DNA from: Sphingobacterium cellulitidis
GTDB lineage: Bacteria; Bacteroidota; Bacteroidia; Sphingobacteriales; Sphingobacteriaceae
Direction of reading: 5' to 3'
NCBI GenBank assembly: GCA_002245855.1
Contig: NOUX01000011.1
Location: 83,612 to 147,611, forward strand
DNA length: 64,000 nucleotides
Below the pieces are notes generated by a model. The model was given only the letters and a program-made list of their open reading frames with translations, had not been told where the DNA came from and did no database searches. Below, in pieces: positions 10,044 to 17,956 of the stretch. The position numbers and the translations under genes are program-made. Each line of letters opens with the position of its first letter. Position 1 is the first letter of the stretch.

Positions 10044-10955
10044 ATGGGAAAACCAACTTTGGTGGTTCTAGCAGCTGGTATGGCTAGCCGTTACGGTGCA
10101 TTAAAACAAGTGGATGGTTTTGGTCCACACGGCGAAACAATTATTGATTATTCCATCTTTGATGCTATCCGTGCTGGTTTTGGAAAAGTAGTTTTCATTA
10201 TCCGTGAAGAATTTGAACAAGTGATGCGCGAAAAATTCGATGCTAAACTTGCTGGAAAAATTGATGTTGCTTATGCTTTTCAAGATTTTAACCTAAGAAA
10301 ATTTGGAGTAGATAGAGATATTGAACGTACTAAACCTTGGGGTACAGCACATGCTGTGATGAGTGCAAAAGATGAAGTGGATGGTCCTTTTTGTGTGATC
10401 AACGCCGATGACTTCTACGGTTATGATGCCTTCAAAAAAATGGCCGACTTCTTAACAAATGAAGCTGACGAAAAACATATGTCACTAATGGGTTTTGCTC
10501 TTGGAAATACAATGTCTGATTATGGCTATGTTTCTCGTGGGGTGTGTGAAGTAACTGAAGAAGGGCATATGGCTTCCGTAACTGAAAGAACAAATATCTA
10601 TTACGATAAAGAAACCGCAGATAATAAAATCGTATTCGAAGAAAATGGAGTGAAGAATGAATTGCCGGCAGATGCTCGTGTTTCCATGAACTTCTGGGGT
10701 TTCACGCCGAAGATCTTTGATGTAGCATTGGAAATGTTCCCTAAATTTGTGGAGGAAAATGCTGATAATCCTAAATCTGAATTCTTTATTCCTTCTGTGC
10801 CAGATTATATGGTGAAGAATGGTTTAGCTGATTTCAAAGTAATTCCTACTTCTTCGAAATGGTTCGGGGTAACCTATATGGAAGATAAACCAATCGTACA
10901 AGAAAGTATTTCTAAATTGGTTGAATCTGGAGAATACCCACAAAAGTTATTCTAA
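10044..10955 (+). CDS. Sugar-phosphate nucleotidyltransferase-like protein
   Basis: A 303-residue protein of the NTP_transferase superfamily. The nucleotide-binding loop is VVLAAGMASRYGALKQ at residues 7-22, a variant of the GGxGTRL...K signature in which a methionine and a serine stand in for the G-T. A metal-binding DxD-type site is likely at VINADDFYGYDAF near residue 118. Family members activate sugar 1-phosphates or phosphocholine-type groups with UTP, CTP or GTP. The substrate cannot be read from sequence, and the neighbours do not form a sugar pathway. It has its own promoter box and terminator. Confidence 0.8.
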   Translation: MGKPTLVVLAAGMASRYGALKQVDGFGPHGETIIDYSIFDAIRAGFGKVVFIIREEFEQVMREKFDAKLAGKIDVAYAFQDFNLRKFGVDRDIERTKPWGTAHAVMSAKDEVDGPFCVINADDFYGYDAFKKMADFLTNEADEKHMSLMGFALGNTMSDYGYVSRGVCEVTEEGHMASVTERTNIYYDKETADNKIVFEENGVKNELPADARVSMNFWGFTPKIFDVALEMFPKFVEENADNPKSEFFIPSVPDYMVKNGLADFKVIPTSSKWFGVTYMEDKPIVQESISKLVESGEYPQKLF

Positions 10956-10977
10956 GAAATAATTTACAAATGATAAT

Positions 10978-11009
10978 AATGGCAGGTCTTGACCTGCCAT
11001 TTGTTTTTT
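10978..11009 (+). terminator. Terminator after nucleotidyltransferase gene
   Basis: An 11-bp perfect stem (AATGGCAGGTC / GACCTGCCATT) with a two-base loop, followed by TGTTTTTT. It overlaps the upstream part of the next long reading frame, which supports the later start chosen for that gene. Confidence 0.85.
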
Positions 11010-11039
11010 CTGTATATTGATACTTTTATTTGTCGATCT

Positions 11040-11726
11040 ATGATGAAAAAACTTATGATAGGCCTTCTCTATATATTTATCGGACTTATTGTATTTGCAG
11101 GGCTTTATTTCGGTTCAGACTATATTTTGTCCAGAATAAATGCAGATTCACCAGAAAATGTAAAAGGCCCAAAAAATATCACAGCCTACATCCTTTCCAA
11201 TGATGTACATACCGATATTGTATTGCCGATTAAAAATGACCTCCAAGATTGGACCCAAATTTTCCCAATTGATAACACCAAAGGCAGGAATCCTGATCAA
11301 AATTATGTTTCAATAGGTTGGGGGGATAAAGGCTTTTATCTAAATACCCCCGAATGGAAGGACTTAACCTTAAAAACAGCTTTGCTGGCAGGTCTAGGCA
11401 TTGGCGAAACTGCCTTGCATGTGACTTATTATAAAAATATGTTGGAAAATGAACTCTGTTATAAGGTTCAAATCGACTCCTCTCAATACCTGAGTTTAAA
11501 AAATTATATCCTCAATGCCTTAGATAAAGATGAGGAAGGAAATCCAATTTTAGTTCAAACTAATGCCCAATATGGGATGGATGATGCTTTTTATGAAGCT
11601 AAAGGTGCATACAGTCTCTTTTACTCTTGTAATACCTGGACGAATGCTGCCTTAAAAAATGCTAATATGCCTTCCGGAGTTTGGACCGTCTTCGATAAAG
11701 GGGTTTTAAGACATTATAAAGAATAG
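11040..11726 (+). CDS. DUF2459 (TIGR02117) family protein
   Basis: The frame is open from 10989, but the first 17 codons lie in the preceding terminator. I therefore start at the ATG at 11040 (MMKKLMIG), giving 228 residues. An N-terminal hydrophobic anchor (LLYIFIGLIVFAGLYFGSDY) is followed by the DUF2459 domain: AYILSNDVHTDIVLPIKNDL near residue 48, YVSIGWGDKGFYLNTPEW, and SLFYSCNTWTNAALK near the end. The conserved His, Asp and Cys positions of the family are present. The family was first noted beside urease genes, and its function is unknown; an envelope location is inferred. Confidence 0.8.
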   Translation: MMKKLMIGLLYIFIGLIVFAGLYFGSDYILSRINADSPENVKGPKNITAYILSNDVHTDIVLPIKNDLQDWTQIFPIDNTKGRNPDQNYVSIGWGDKGFYLNTPEWKDLTLKTALLAGLGIGETALHVTYYKNMLENELCYKVQIDSSQYLSLKNYILNALDKDEEGNPILVQTNAQYGMDDAFYEAKGAYSLFYSCNTWTNAALKNANMPSGVWTVFDKGVLRHYKE

Positions 11727-11771
11727 AAATGACAAGTATTTTTTACATTATGTAAAAAATACTTGTCATTT
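11727..11771. promoter_or_regulatory. Perfect 22-bp inverted repeat, terminator and/or operator
   Basis: Arms 11727-11748 and 11750-11771 are perfectly complementary around a single T. The repeat starts directly after the stop codon of the DUF2459 gene. Each arm contains TTTTTTACA or its complement, the same half-site found in the second palindrome 1 bp downstream. It may end the upstream transcript as a hairpin and also serve as a protein-binding site for the adjacent XRE regulator (inference). Confidence 0.6.
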
Positions 11772-11789
11772 TGTAAAACATGTTTTACA
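11772..11789. promoter_or_regulatory. 18-bp perfect palindrome, probable operator of the membrane protein/XRE pair
   Basis: TGTAAAACATGTTTTACA reads the same on both strands and sits 27 bases before the ATG at 11816. A further TTTGTAAAT follows at about 11802. Two-fold symmetric sites in this position fit a homodimeric XRE regulator, and the gene for one is the second gene of the pair. Confidence 0.6.
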
Positions 11790-11815
11790 TTTGATTAGCT
11801 AATTTGTAAATCAAA

Positions 11816-12277
11816 ATGAAAACTATTCCATTATTACCTCGTCATTTTATTTGGGTTGGAACCATTTTGTGTGTTCTGAGTCTGATTGCTTACTTCTATC
11901 AAAGCATTGTTCATTTGGATGGGATTTTTATTAAGACCTTTGTTTTAATCAAGGATGTTCCATTTGAAGAAAAAGGAGTTTTGAAGTGGATGGAAACTGA
12001 TATCTTGCTCACAGTTCTATTAATAACCTTTTTAATTGGTCTTTCCTTTATAGCTTTTTCTAAAACAAAAATTGAAGACGAAATGATAAGTTCTTTGCGA
12101 TTATACAGCTGGATGTGGGCCATAATTATCATGTTAATCATTAGTCTATTCTTTACTTTGTTTGTTTATGGGATGACATTCTTAGCTTTCTCTTGTCTTT
12201 TCGCTCATCTGCTTTTGGCGATTTATTTAATAATTTTTTACATTAATTTCTTGAAGTTGAATAGGAGGGAAGGTTAG
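11816..12277 (+). CDS. Four-helix membrane protein paired with an XRE regulator (DUF2975-like)
   Basis: A 153-residue protein with four predicted membrane segments: FIWVGTILCVLSLIAYFY, ILLTVLLITFLIGLSFIAF, WAIIIMLIISLFFTLFVYG and LFAHLLLAIYLIIFYINFL. A KTKIEDEMISSLRLYSW loop between the second and third is typical of small Bacteroidota membrane proteins encoded before a short HTH regulator. The general layout resembles DUF2975, though I cannot confirm membership. The stop codon is one base away from the start of the regulator gene, so the pair is translationally close. A sensor-like role acting on the regulator is inferred only from pairing. Confidence 0.7.
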   Translation: MKTIPLLPRHFIWVGTILCVLSLIAYFYQSIVHLDGIFIKTFVLIKDVPFEEKGVLKWMETDILLTVLLITFLIGLSFIAFSKTKIEDEMISSLRLYSWMWAIIIMLIISLFFTLFVYGMTFLAFSCLFAHLLLAIYLIIFYINFLKLNRREG

Positions 12278-12278
12278 C

Positions 12279-12479
12279 ATGAAAAATAACATTAAGGTTC
12301 ATCGGGTAATAAAAGGCCTTTCTCAAGACCAACTTGCTGGCTTGGTCAACGTCAGCAGACAAACTATTAATGCTCTGGAAGCAAGCAAATATGTTCCCTC
12401 CACGGTTCTTGCTTTGAAAATAGCCAAGGTCCTTGAAAAAACCATGGAAGATTTATTTGAACTGGAAGCTGAGGATTAA
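12279..12479 (+). CDS. Short XRE-family transcriptional regulator
   Basis: A 66-residue protein that is a single Cro/CI-type helix-turn-helix: IKVHRVIKGLSQDQLAGLVN, then VSRQTINALEASKYVPS as the recognition segment, and LALKIAKVLEKTMEDLFEL closing the fold. This is the standard minimal XRE regulator, with no sensing domain of its own. It follows the membrane protein after a one-base gap. The twin palindromes upstream of the pair are the likely autoregulatory operators. Confidence 0.92.
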   Translation: MKNNIKVHRVIKGLSQDQLAGLVNVSRQTINALEASKYVPSTVLALKIAKVLEKTMEDLFELEAED

Positions 12480-12509
12480 TAGATTGATCCCTTCAGATTG
12501 AACGTAAAT

Positions 12510-12545
12510 AAAAAGAGCTGCTTAATTAAAAGCAGCTCTTTTTTT
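12510..12545. terminator. Bidirectional terminator between XRE gene and dnaK
   Basis: AAAAAGAGCTGCTT and its complement around an AATTAA loop, with a T tract on the right and A tract on the left. It sits between two converging genes. Confidence 0.88.
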
Positions 12546-12570
12546 GATATAAGGGGGTAAACTTATGTTT

Positions 12571-14493
12571 TTATTTTACCTCTTCGAAATCTACGTCTTG
12601 AACATCATCAGCTCCACCGCCTTGGTTTCCGCCGTTGTTGTTTGCTTGACCTGCATCACCTTGTGCTTGTTGTTGACCTGCACCTTGTTGTGACGCTGCG
12701 TACATCTCTTCTGAAGCAGCAGTCCATGCATTGTTTAATTCAGTAGATGCTGTTTCAATTTCTGCAAAGTTCTTATCAGCATGCGCTTTTTTCAATTTCT
12801 CTAATCCTGATTCGATTGGAGCTTTTTTATCAGCTGAAATTTTATCGCCATATTCTTTCAATTGTTTTTCAGTTGAGAAGATTAAGGCATCTGCAGAGTT
12901 TAATTTATCTACTTCCTCTTTTACTTTTTTATCAGCTTCAGCATTTGCTTCTGCCTCTTGTTTCATTTTCTTAACTTCTTCGTCAGATAAACCTGAAGAA
13001 GCTTCGATACGAATGTTTTGCTCTTTTCCTGTAGCCTTATCGATCGCTGATACCTTGATGATACCATTGGCATCGATATCAAATACTACCTCAATTTGAG
13101 GAATACCACGTGGTGCCGGTGGAATGTCTGTCAATTGGAAACGTCCTAATGTACGGTTCTGCGCAGCCATTGGGCGCTCTCCTTGTAATACATGGATCTC
13201 AACAGATGGCTGATTGTCCGATGCAGTAGAGAAAACCTCCGATTTACGGGTTGGAATAGTTGTGTTGGCCTCAATTAATTTGGTCATCACACCTCCCATA
13301 GTTTCGATACCTAATGAAAGTGGAGTAACGTCTAATAATAATACGTCTTTAACTTCTCCTGTTAATACACCACCTTGGATCGCAGCACCTAATGCTACTA
13401 CCTCATCTGGGTTAACTCCTTTTGAAGGCTCTTTTCCAAAGAATTTCTTAACAGCGTCTTGGATCGCTGGAATACGGGTTGAACCACCTACTAAGATTAC
13501 TTCATCAATATCTGAAGTGCTAAATCCTGCATTTTTCAATGCTGTACGGCATGGCTCAATGGTACGCTCAATAAGTGGACCTACTAAGCTCTCAAATTTA
13601 GCACGTGATAATGAACGTACTAAGTGTTTTGGACCTGATCCGTCTGCAGTAATATATGGTAAGTTGATCTCAGTTGATGTAGTGCTCGATAATTCAATTT
13701 TCGCTTTCTCAGCAGCATCTTTCAAACGTTGTAAGGCCATTGGATCTTTTCTTAAATCCAATCCTCCGTTTTCATCAGCAAACTCATCTGCTAACCAGTT
13801 GATAATCGCATTATCAAAGTCATCTCCTCCTAAGTGGGTATCACCGTCAGTAGATTTTACTTCAAATACGCCATCTCCTAATTCTAAAACTGAAACGTCA
13901 TGAGTACCACCACCACAGTCAAAAACAACGATTTTCATGTCTTTGTCTGCTTTCTCTAAACCATATGCTAATGCTGCTGCAGTTGGCTCGTTGATGATAC
14001 GTTCTACTTTTAATCCTGCGATTTCTCCAGCTTCTTTCGTAGCTTGACGTTGCGCATCATTAAAGTATGCTGGTACAGTAATTACTGCACGTGATACTTC
14101 TTGACCTAAGTAATCCTCAGCTGTTTTCTTCATCTTTTGAAGAATCATCGCCGAAATTTCTTGTGGAGTATATTTACGGTCTCCAATTTCTACTCTAGGA
14201 GTGTCATTGTCGCCTTTTACTACTTTATAAGGAACTTTATCAATCTCGCCTTTCGCCTCATTGTACGTTACCCCCATAAAACGCTTGATCGAATAGATCG
14301 TGTTTTGAGGATTAGTGATGGCTTGACGTTTTGCTGGATCTCCAACCTTGCGTTCCCCGCCTGCTACAAATGCAACAACTGAAGGTGTAGTACGCTTTCC
14401 TTCGTTATTTGCAATAACTACCGGCTCATTACCTTCCATAACGGCTACACATGAGTTGGTAGTTCCTAAGTCGATTCCTATAATTTTTGACAT
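12571..14493 (-). CDS. dnaK: Molecular chaperone DnaK (Hsp70)
   Basis: ATP-dependent cytoplasmic chaperone of 640 residues. The ATPase domain begins [18 protein letters not shown] and includes the phosphate loop [14 protein letters not shown] and the [15 protein letters not shown] motif. The substrate domain starts after [14 protein letters not shown]. The C-terminal lid ends in a Gly/Asn/Gln-rich linker and the terminal [12 protein letters not shown] cysteine replaces the more usual leucine or threonine before GGGT (VFDCGGGT), a variant common in Bacteroidota. No grpE or dnaJ is adjacent. Upstream lies a sigma-54-like promoter with TGTCA repeats, described separately. Confidence 0.98.
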   Translation of the reverse strand: MSKIIGIDLGTTNSCVAVMEGNEPVVIANNEGKRTTPSVVAFVAGGERKVGDPAKRQAITNPQNTIYSIKRFMGVTYNEAKGEIDKVPYKVVKGDNDTPRVEIGDRKYTPQEISAMILQKMKKTAEDYLGQEVSRAVITVPAYFNDAQRQATKEAGEIAGLKVERIINEPTAAALAYGLEKADKDMKIVVFDCGGGTHDVSVLELGDGVFEVKSTDGDTHLGGDDFDNAIINWLADEFADENGGLDLRKDPMALQRLKDAAEKAKIELSSTTSTEINLPYITADGSGPKHLVRSLSRAKFESLVGPLIERTIEPCRTALKNAGFSTSDIDEVILVGGSTRIPAIQDAVKKFFGKEPSKGVNPDEVVALGAAIQGGVLTGEVKDVLLLDVTPLSLGIETMGGVMTKLIEANTTIPTRKSEVFSTASDNQPSVEIHVLQGERPMAAQNRTLGRFQLTDIPPAPRGIPQIEVVFDIDANGIIKVSAIDKATGKEQNIRIEASSGLSDEEVKKMKQEAEANAEADKKVKEEVDKLNSADALIFSTEKQLKEYGDKISADKKAPIESGLEKLKKAHADKNFAEIETASTELNNAWTAASEEMYAASQQGAGQQQAQGDAGQANNNGGNQGGGADDVQDVDFEEVK

Positions 14494-14540
14494 ATCTTGT
14501 TGTGTTATTCTATTAATGTTTAAATGATTTCTTATTCTAT

Positions 14541-14560
14541 TAACAACGCTTATGCCAAAC
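14541..14560 (-). promoter_or_regulatory. Sigma-54-like (-24/-12) promoter of dnaK
   Basis: On the minus strand the sequence TTTGGCAT-N5-TTGTTA resembles the sigma-54 consensus TGGCAC-N5-TTGCW, with correct spacing and the invariant GG; the -12 GC is replaced by GT. The predicted start site lies about 35-40 bases upstream of the dnaK ATG. No TAnnTTTG box is seen in this intergenic region on the minus strand. Confidence 0.4.
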
Positions 14561-14575
14561 GGTTTTTCCTGCCTT

Positions 14576-14635
14576 TGTCATTCCAAAGTCGGAAATACTT
14601 GCAAGGAATTGTCATTTGAACGTGACAATCTGTCA
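14576..14635. promoter_or_regulatory. TGTCA/TGACA repeat cluster, possible activator-binding region
   Basis: A perfect 7-bp inverted repeat ATTGTCA-N8-TGACAAT (14608-14629) is flanked by further TGTCA copies at 14576-14580 and 14631-14635. The cluster lies about 20-75 bp upstream of the sigma-54-like element of dnaK, where enhancer-binding activators usually bind. It also lies upstream of the divergent thioredoxin-like gene and could serve either. Confidence 0.4.
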
Positions 14636-14684
14636 TTTTTTCTCAAATATTGGAATAATATGTATTTTTGAAAAAAAATCCAAC

Positions 14685-15242
14685 ATGACTTTTGACGAAT
14701 ACCTGAGTTACTTCGAGGATATCTTAAACAATACTGAGAAACACGAAGCATACTCAACAAACACTGACTACTTAAGTTATACTAAACTCAATTGGTCCAG
14801 AATGAACAGATGGTTGAAAAAATTTGAACCTTCTCAAGAAATGAAAGTATGCATCGAAAACATCAAAGATCCTCAACATTGGATCCTGATTACTGAACCT
14901 TGGTGTGGTGATGCAGCGCACTCCGTGGCGCAAATCTATCAAATTGTGAAAGATAACTCCTTCATCGATTTAGATATTCAATTGCGTGATACCGAGCCTT
15001 TCCTAATCGATGACTACCTAACCAATGGAGGGAAATCAATCCCTAAATTGATCATCAGAAATGATGTAGGTCACGATAAAGTAGTGTGGGGTCCAAGACC
15101 TGCTGCCTTACAGGAAATCTTTGAACAACAAAAAGCTGATGGCGCATCAATGGAAGAAATTAAAGAACTTATCCAAAGATGGTATAACGAAGATAAAGGC
15201 CATGAAATCCAAAAAGAATTGATAAAACTTTTATCTGAATAA
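14685..15242 (+). CDS. Thioredoxin-family protein (Thioredoxin_9-like)
   Basis: I start at the ATG at 14685 (MTFDEYLSYFEDIL), giving 185 residues, because the 23 extra upstream codons fall over a TATTTTTG -7-like box. The central region WILITEPWCGDAAHSVAQIY near residue 67 corresponds to the thioredoxin strand and active-site turn, with only one cysteine (WCGDA instead of WCxxC). The cis-proline segment is SIPKLIIRND. Such single-Cys proteins are common in Bacteroidota; they cannot act as classical dithiol reductases, and their function is unknown. Divergent from dnaK. Confidence 0.8.
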   Translation: MTFDEYLSYFEDILNNTEKHEAYSTNTDYLSYTKLNWSRMNRWLKKFEPSQEMKVCIENIKDPQHWILITEPWCGDAAHSVAQIYQIVKDNSFIDLDIQLRDTEPFLIDDYLTNGGKSIPKLIIRNDVGHDKVVWGPRPAALQEIFEQQKADGASMEEIKELIQRWYNEDKGHEIQKELIKLLSE

Positions 15243-15269
15243 TAAAAAGCTGCATTTGCAGCTTTTTTT
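15243..15269 (+). terminator. Terminator after thioredoxin-family gene
   Basis: AAAAAGCTGCA and TGCAGCTTTTTTT around a TT loop, directly after the stop codon. Confidence 0.85.
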
Positions 15270-15349
15270 ATGCTTAATATCCTATCCCTAAAACTATTTC
15301 ATCCCCAAAATGGTTAATTTGCATGAATTCATACTAAAAATCACTCCAA

Positions 15350-15709
15350 ATGAATATTGAAGAACTCCGTGATTATTGCATCTCCAAACAATTAAGTACC
15401 GAAGAAACACCCTTTGGACCCGATACATTAGTGTTTAAAGTCCTTGGTAAAGTCTTTTTGCTCGTGGGATTGGACCAAGTTGATCAACTTACTTTTAACG
15501 TGAAATGTGACCCTGAATATGCCGTAGAACTCAGAGAAAAATATGAACATACCGTCCTTCCGGGCTATCACATGAATAAAAAACATTGGAATACCGTACA
15601 TGCTAATCGCCAGCTCCCTGACCAAAAACTAAAGGAATTGATTGATCATAGCTTTGATTTAGTGGTACAATCTCTGCCAAAAAAAGAACGTGAAAAAATC
15701 CAGAACTAA
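15350..15709 (+). CDS. MmcQ/YjbR family protein
   Basis: A compact 119-residue protein of the CyaY-like YjbR fold. Typical family stretches are visible: LRDYCISKQLSTEETPFGPD at the start, KVFLLVGLDQVDQLTFNVKC in the sheet, and GYHMNKKHWNTV before the final helix. Family members are thought to bind DNA, but no clear function is established. The gene stands alone and converges on the response regulator gene with only three bases between stop codons. Confidence 0.88.
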   Translation: MNIEELRDYCISKQLSTEETPFGPDTLVFKVLGKVFLLVGLDQVDQLTFNVKCDPEYAVELREKYEHTVLPGYHMNKKHWNTVHANRQLPDQKLKELIDHSFDLVVQSLPKKEREKIQN

Positions 15710-15712
15710 TGA

Positions 15713-16396
15713 TTAAACCCTGAATCTTTCCTTCACCTCCTCCAAATAGCTACCACCAATAGGGATTTCCATATCCTCCACCCAGATCGTATGCCGATCA
15801 ATCTTATTAATCCGATTGATATTGATTATATAGGATCGATGAACCTGAAGAAAGGTATGATCCGCCCATTCCGACAAGAATTCCTTGATCGTCATCCTCG
15901 CTAAAACTTCCCTTCCCTGAAAAATAAACCGAATGTAATTTCCCAATGCCTGTAACGCTAGAACTTCCTTTAAATCCACTTTGATCATTTGATAGCCATC
16001 CTTGACAAATAGGGTAGGGTTATTGTCTAAGATCCCCTTTAATTCCAACAACTCCTTGGCCTTTAAAACGGCCTTCTCAAATCGCTCAAACGTATAGGGT
16101 TTCAAAAGATAATCTAGCGCATCCAACTCAAAGCCTGATAATGCATATTCCGAATATGCTGTTGAGAATATCACCAAAGGCTTTTCTTCCAAATCTTTGA
16201 ACAAATCAATCCCATTGATATCGGGCATCCGAACATCCAGAAATAATAGCTGAACTTCATTGTCCTTCAAATATTCTTTCGCCTCAAGTCCGTTGAGGAA
16301 TTGCTTCTCTAAATTTAAATAGGGTATCCTTTCAGCAAATCTTTTGATGATATCCAATGCAATTGGTTCATCATCAATGGCAATGGCTTTAATCAT
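15713..16396 (-). CDS. LytTR-family response regulator
   Basis: 227 residues from the ATG at 16396 (MIKAIAIDDEPIAL), chosen because the receiver domain starts there. The receiver has the acidic pair in IDDE, the phospho-acceptor aspartate in LLFLDVRMPDINGIDLF, and the conserved threonine/lysine sites. The C-terminal half is a LytTR DNA-binding domain, with FLQVHRSYIININRI and GGSYLEEVKERF. It overlaps the end of the histidine kinase gene by eight bases, so the two are co-translated. Targets are unknown; LytTR regulators bind imperfect direct repeats. Confidence 0.93.
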   Translation of the reverse strand: MIKAIAIDDEPIALDIIKRFAERIPYLNLEKQFLNGLEAKEYLKDNEVQLLFLDVRMPDINGIDLFKDLEEKPLVIFSTAYSEYALSGFELDALDYLLKPYTFERFEKAVLKAKELLELKGILDNNPTLFVKDGYQMIKVDLKEVLALQALGNYIRFIFQGREVLARMTIKEFLSEWADHTFLQVHRSYIININRINKIDRHTIWVEDMEIPIGGSYLEEVKERFRV

Positions 16397-17459
16397 GGTT
16401 TTGCTCGTTTGTTTCAAATTCTGAATGAGGACTGCTATCTAATTCAATCGTTAAAAAGACAAAATACTCCTGTTGATTCTGTTCCATAACCAACATATAG
16501 CGATCTGGATAACTCAAATCAAGCCTTGATTTCACATTTTCTAATCCTATTCCCGATTTTGTCCTTTCAAGATCTGTCCCGGTGCTCTTATGGATACTAT
16601 TGTAAACAGAAAATTTTAATTGACCATCCACAACATCCGCATTGACCTTGATCCATGACGGTTTATTCATACTGATACCATGTTTGAAGGCATTTTCAAC
16701 AAATGGAATCAATAACATGGGGGCTATAAATAAATTATCAATGCTATCAACGATATCTTGCTCGATCTTGACATTCTCAACATTCTCTGTTCTCAAACTC
16801 TGAATTGTGATATATTCTTTCAAATAACTCAGATCCCGAGATAACGGAATCTGATCTTGTTGGTTTTCAAAGATTAAAAAACGCATCATCTGACTCAAGC
16901 GCTGAACAGAATCCGCTGTACGGTTCGCATTTTCTTGAAGTGCTAAACCATAGATGCTATTCATTACATTAAACAAAAAATGTGGATTTACTTGCGATTG
17001 CATCAACTTGTATTCAGCTGCAGTCTTCCCTAAATCTTTCTTAAGAAAATCAATGGTTCTTTTATTGGCTTTGAAACGGAAAAAATATAAATAAGTGATA
17101 GGTAAAACGATAATGGCGCAGATAATGCCCAACCATATTATTTTATTGCTATACCTTCCATGAATTGCTTGAATCATGAAAAAAAACGGAATAAAGAGTA
17201 AAACCGCACTTAATAATGCAACCAAAATATACTCTATCATGGATATGGTCCTTTTAATCAATAATTCTAGGAAGAAGTATTGATTTACCGCAAACAATAA
17301 ATATGCATAAGGAACATATAATATAAGGATACCAAAATGTCTATGAATATTTATGCCTATTATAAAGCATATAAAGGAAAGCCCAAGGATTAAAGCAAAT
17401 TCTGCAAAGAACCTACGAAAGTTGCTGGGTGGGTTAATTTCTTTAGTTTCTGATTTCAT
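16389..17459 (-). CDS. LytS/YehU-type sensor histidine kinase
   Basis: 356 residues. The first 140 hold four hydrophobic segments without a recognisable extracellular sensor domain, for example FFAEFALILGLSFICFIIG and IICAIIVLPITYLYFFRF. The His_kinase domain carries the phospho-acceptor in QSQVNPHFLFNVMNSIYG near residue 157. The N-box is PFVENAFKHGI and the G-box is SGIGLENVKSRL. It is the membrane partner of the LytTR regulator at 15713. The input signal is unknown; such kinases usually sense envelope or small-molecule cues through the membrane helices. Confidence 0.93.
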   Translation of the reverse strand: MKSETKEINPPSNFRRFFAEFALILGLSFICFIIGINIHRHFGILILYVPYAYLLFAVNQYFFLELLIKRTISMIEYILVALLSAVLLFIPFFFMIQAIHGRYSNKIIWLGIICAIIVLPITYLYFFRFKANKRTIDFLKKDLGKTAAEYKLMQSQVNPHFLFNVMNSIYGLALQENANRTADSVQRLSQMMRFLIFENQQDQIPLSRDLSYLKEYITIQSLRTENVENVKIEQDIVDSIDNLFIAPMLLIPFVENAFKHGISMNKPSWIKVNADVVDGQLKFSVYNSIHKSTGTDLERTKSGIGLENVKSRLDLSYPDRYMLVMEQNQQEYFVFLTIELDSSPHSEFETNEQNHD

Positions 17460-17500
17460 GTGTCTTCTATAAAATTATAAAAAAGGCTAAGAGTTTGGGT

Positions 17501-17728
17501 TTAAATTGATATAAAATGATTTTCTATTTGCGAATAGTTGCCAGAATTATCCTTCGAGACCTTTGCAGCAGATCCGATCTGGGAGTTCAACAGAATAAAA
17601 CTTCCTGGATACTGCTCCTGAAATGAATAATAGGATTCCCAGGAACTGCTAATCTGACTTTGTTCTTTGTGAACCAAATTGTCCTCTAATTGGCAACTCA
17701 ATAAACGAATGAAAAAATAAAATATCAT
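17501..17728 (-). CDS. Doubtful small ORF, possible lipoprotein-like peptide
   Basis: The frame is open further, but the segment from the ATG at 17728 reads MIFYFFIRLLSCQLEDN, a short hydrophobic start with a cysteine that resembles a lipobox, followed by a polar 60-residue body. It ends 41 bp before the histidine kinase start on the same strand. I recognise no family, and no ribosome-binding or promoter evidence supports it. It could equally be untranslated leader. Confidence 0.2.
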   Translation of the reverse strand: MIFYFFIRLLSCQLEDNLVHKEQSQISSSWESYYSFQEQYPGSFILLNSQIGSAAKVSKDNSGNYSQIENHFISI

Positions 17729-17894
17729 AACCTTACTGTTTATTCTTAAGGCAATATTATTCAAGAATTTATTACTGAATAAATTTTTGTGATGAACCCT
17801 AGGAAGGAAATGATGAATACTGGTTTGATTGTAAAAAAGCTGAATCAAAAGCAATATTAGCTGGCAGAATTAGTCGTTTTGCTTCTAATAATTC

Positions 17895-17902
17895 TATCTT
17901 TG
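17895..17902 (+). promoter_or_regulatory. -7 promoter box of the PCMD lipoprotein gene
   Basis: TATCTTTG fits TAnnTTTG, 54 bases before the ATG at 17957. TTTG at 17878-17881 is only 13 bp upstream, shorter than the usual 19-21, so the -33 element is uncertain. Confidence 0.4.
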
Positions 17903-17956
17903 CCAATTCTTTGGAGTTCTACCCTCCTGATTAACATTTTTATTAAGATATTTTAA

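Larger units (their letters stand above)
17460..17956. other. 497-bp intergenic region between histidine kinase and PCMD lipoprotein genes
   Basis: Divergent promoter region. On the plus side it contains a TATCTTTG -7 box at 17895-17902. On the minus side a weak small frame (17501-17728) may be coding. Apart from these I see no repeats, RNA genes or strong hairpins. Confidence 0.6.

Noticed and set aside
10989-11039. Upstream start for the DUF2459 protein
   Set aside because: These codons lie over the terminator of the previous gene, and the signal-anchor begins at the ATG at 11040.
13214-13903. A 229-codon open frame antisense to dnaK, and similar frames at 12731-13099
   Set aside because: It mirrors the codon bias of dnaK on the other strand, has no family resemblance and lacks promoter or start signals. 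dnaK itself is beyond doubt.
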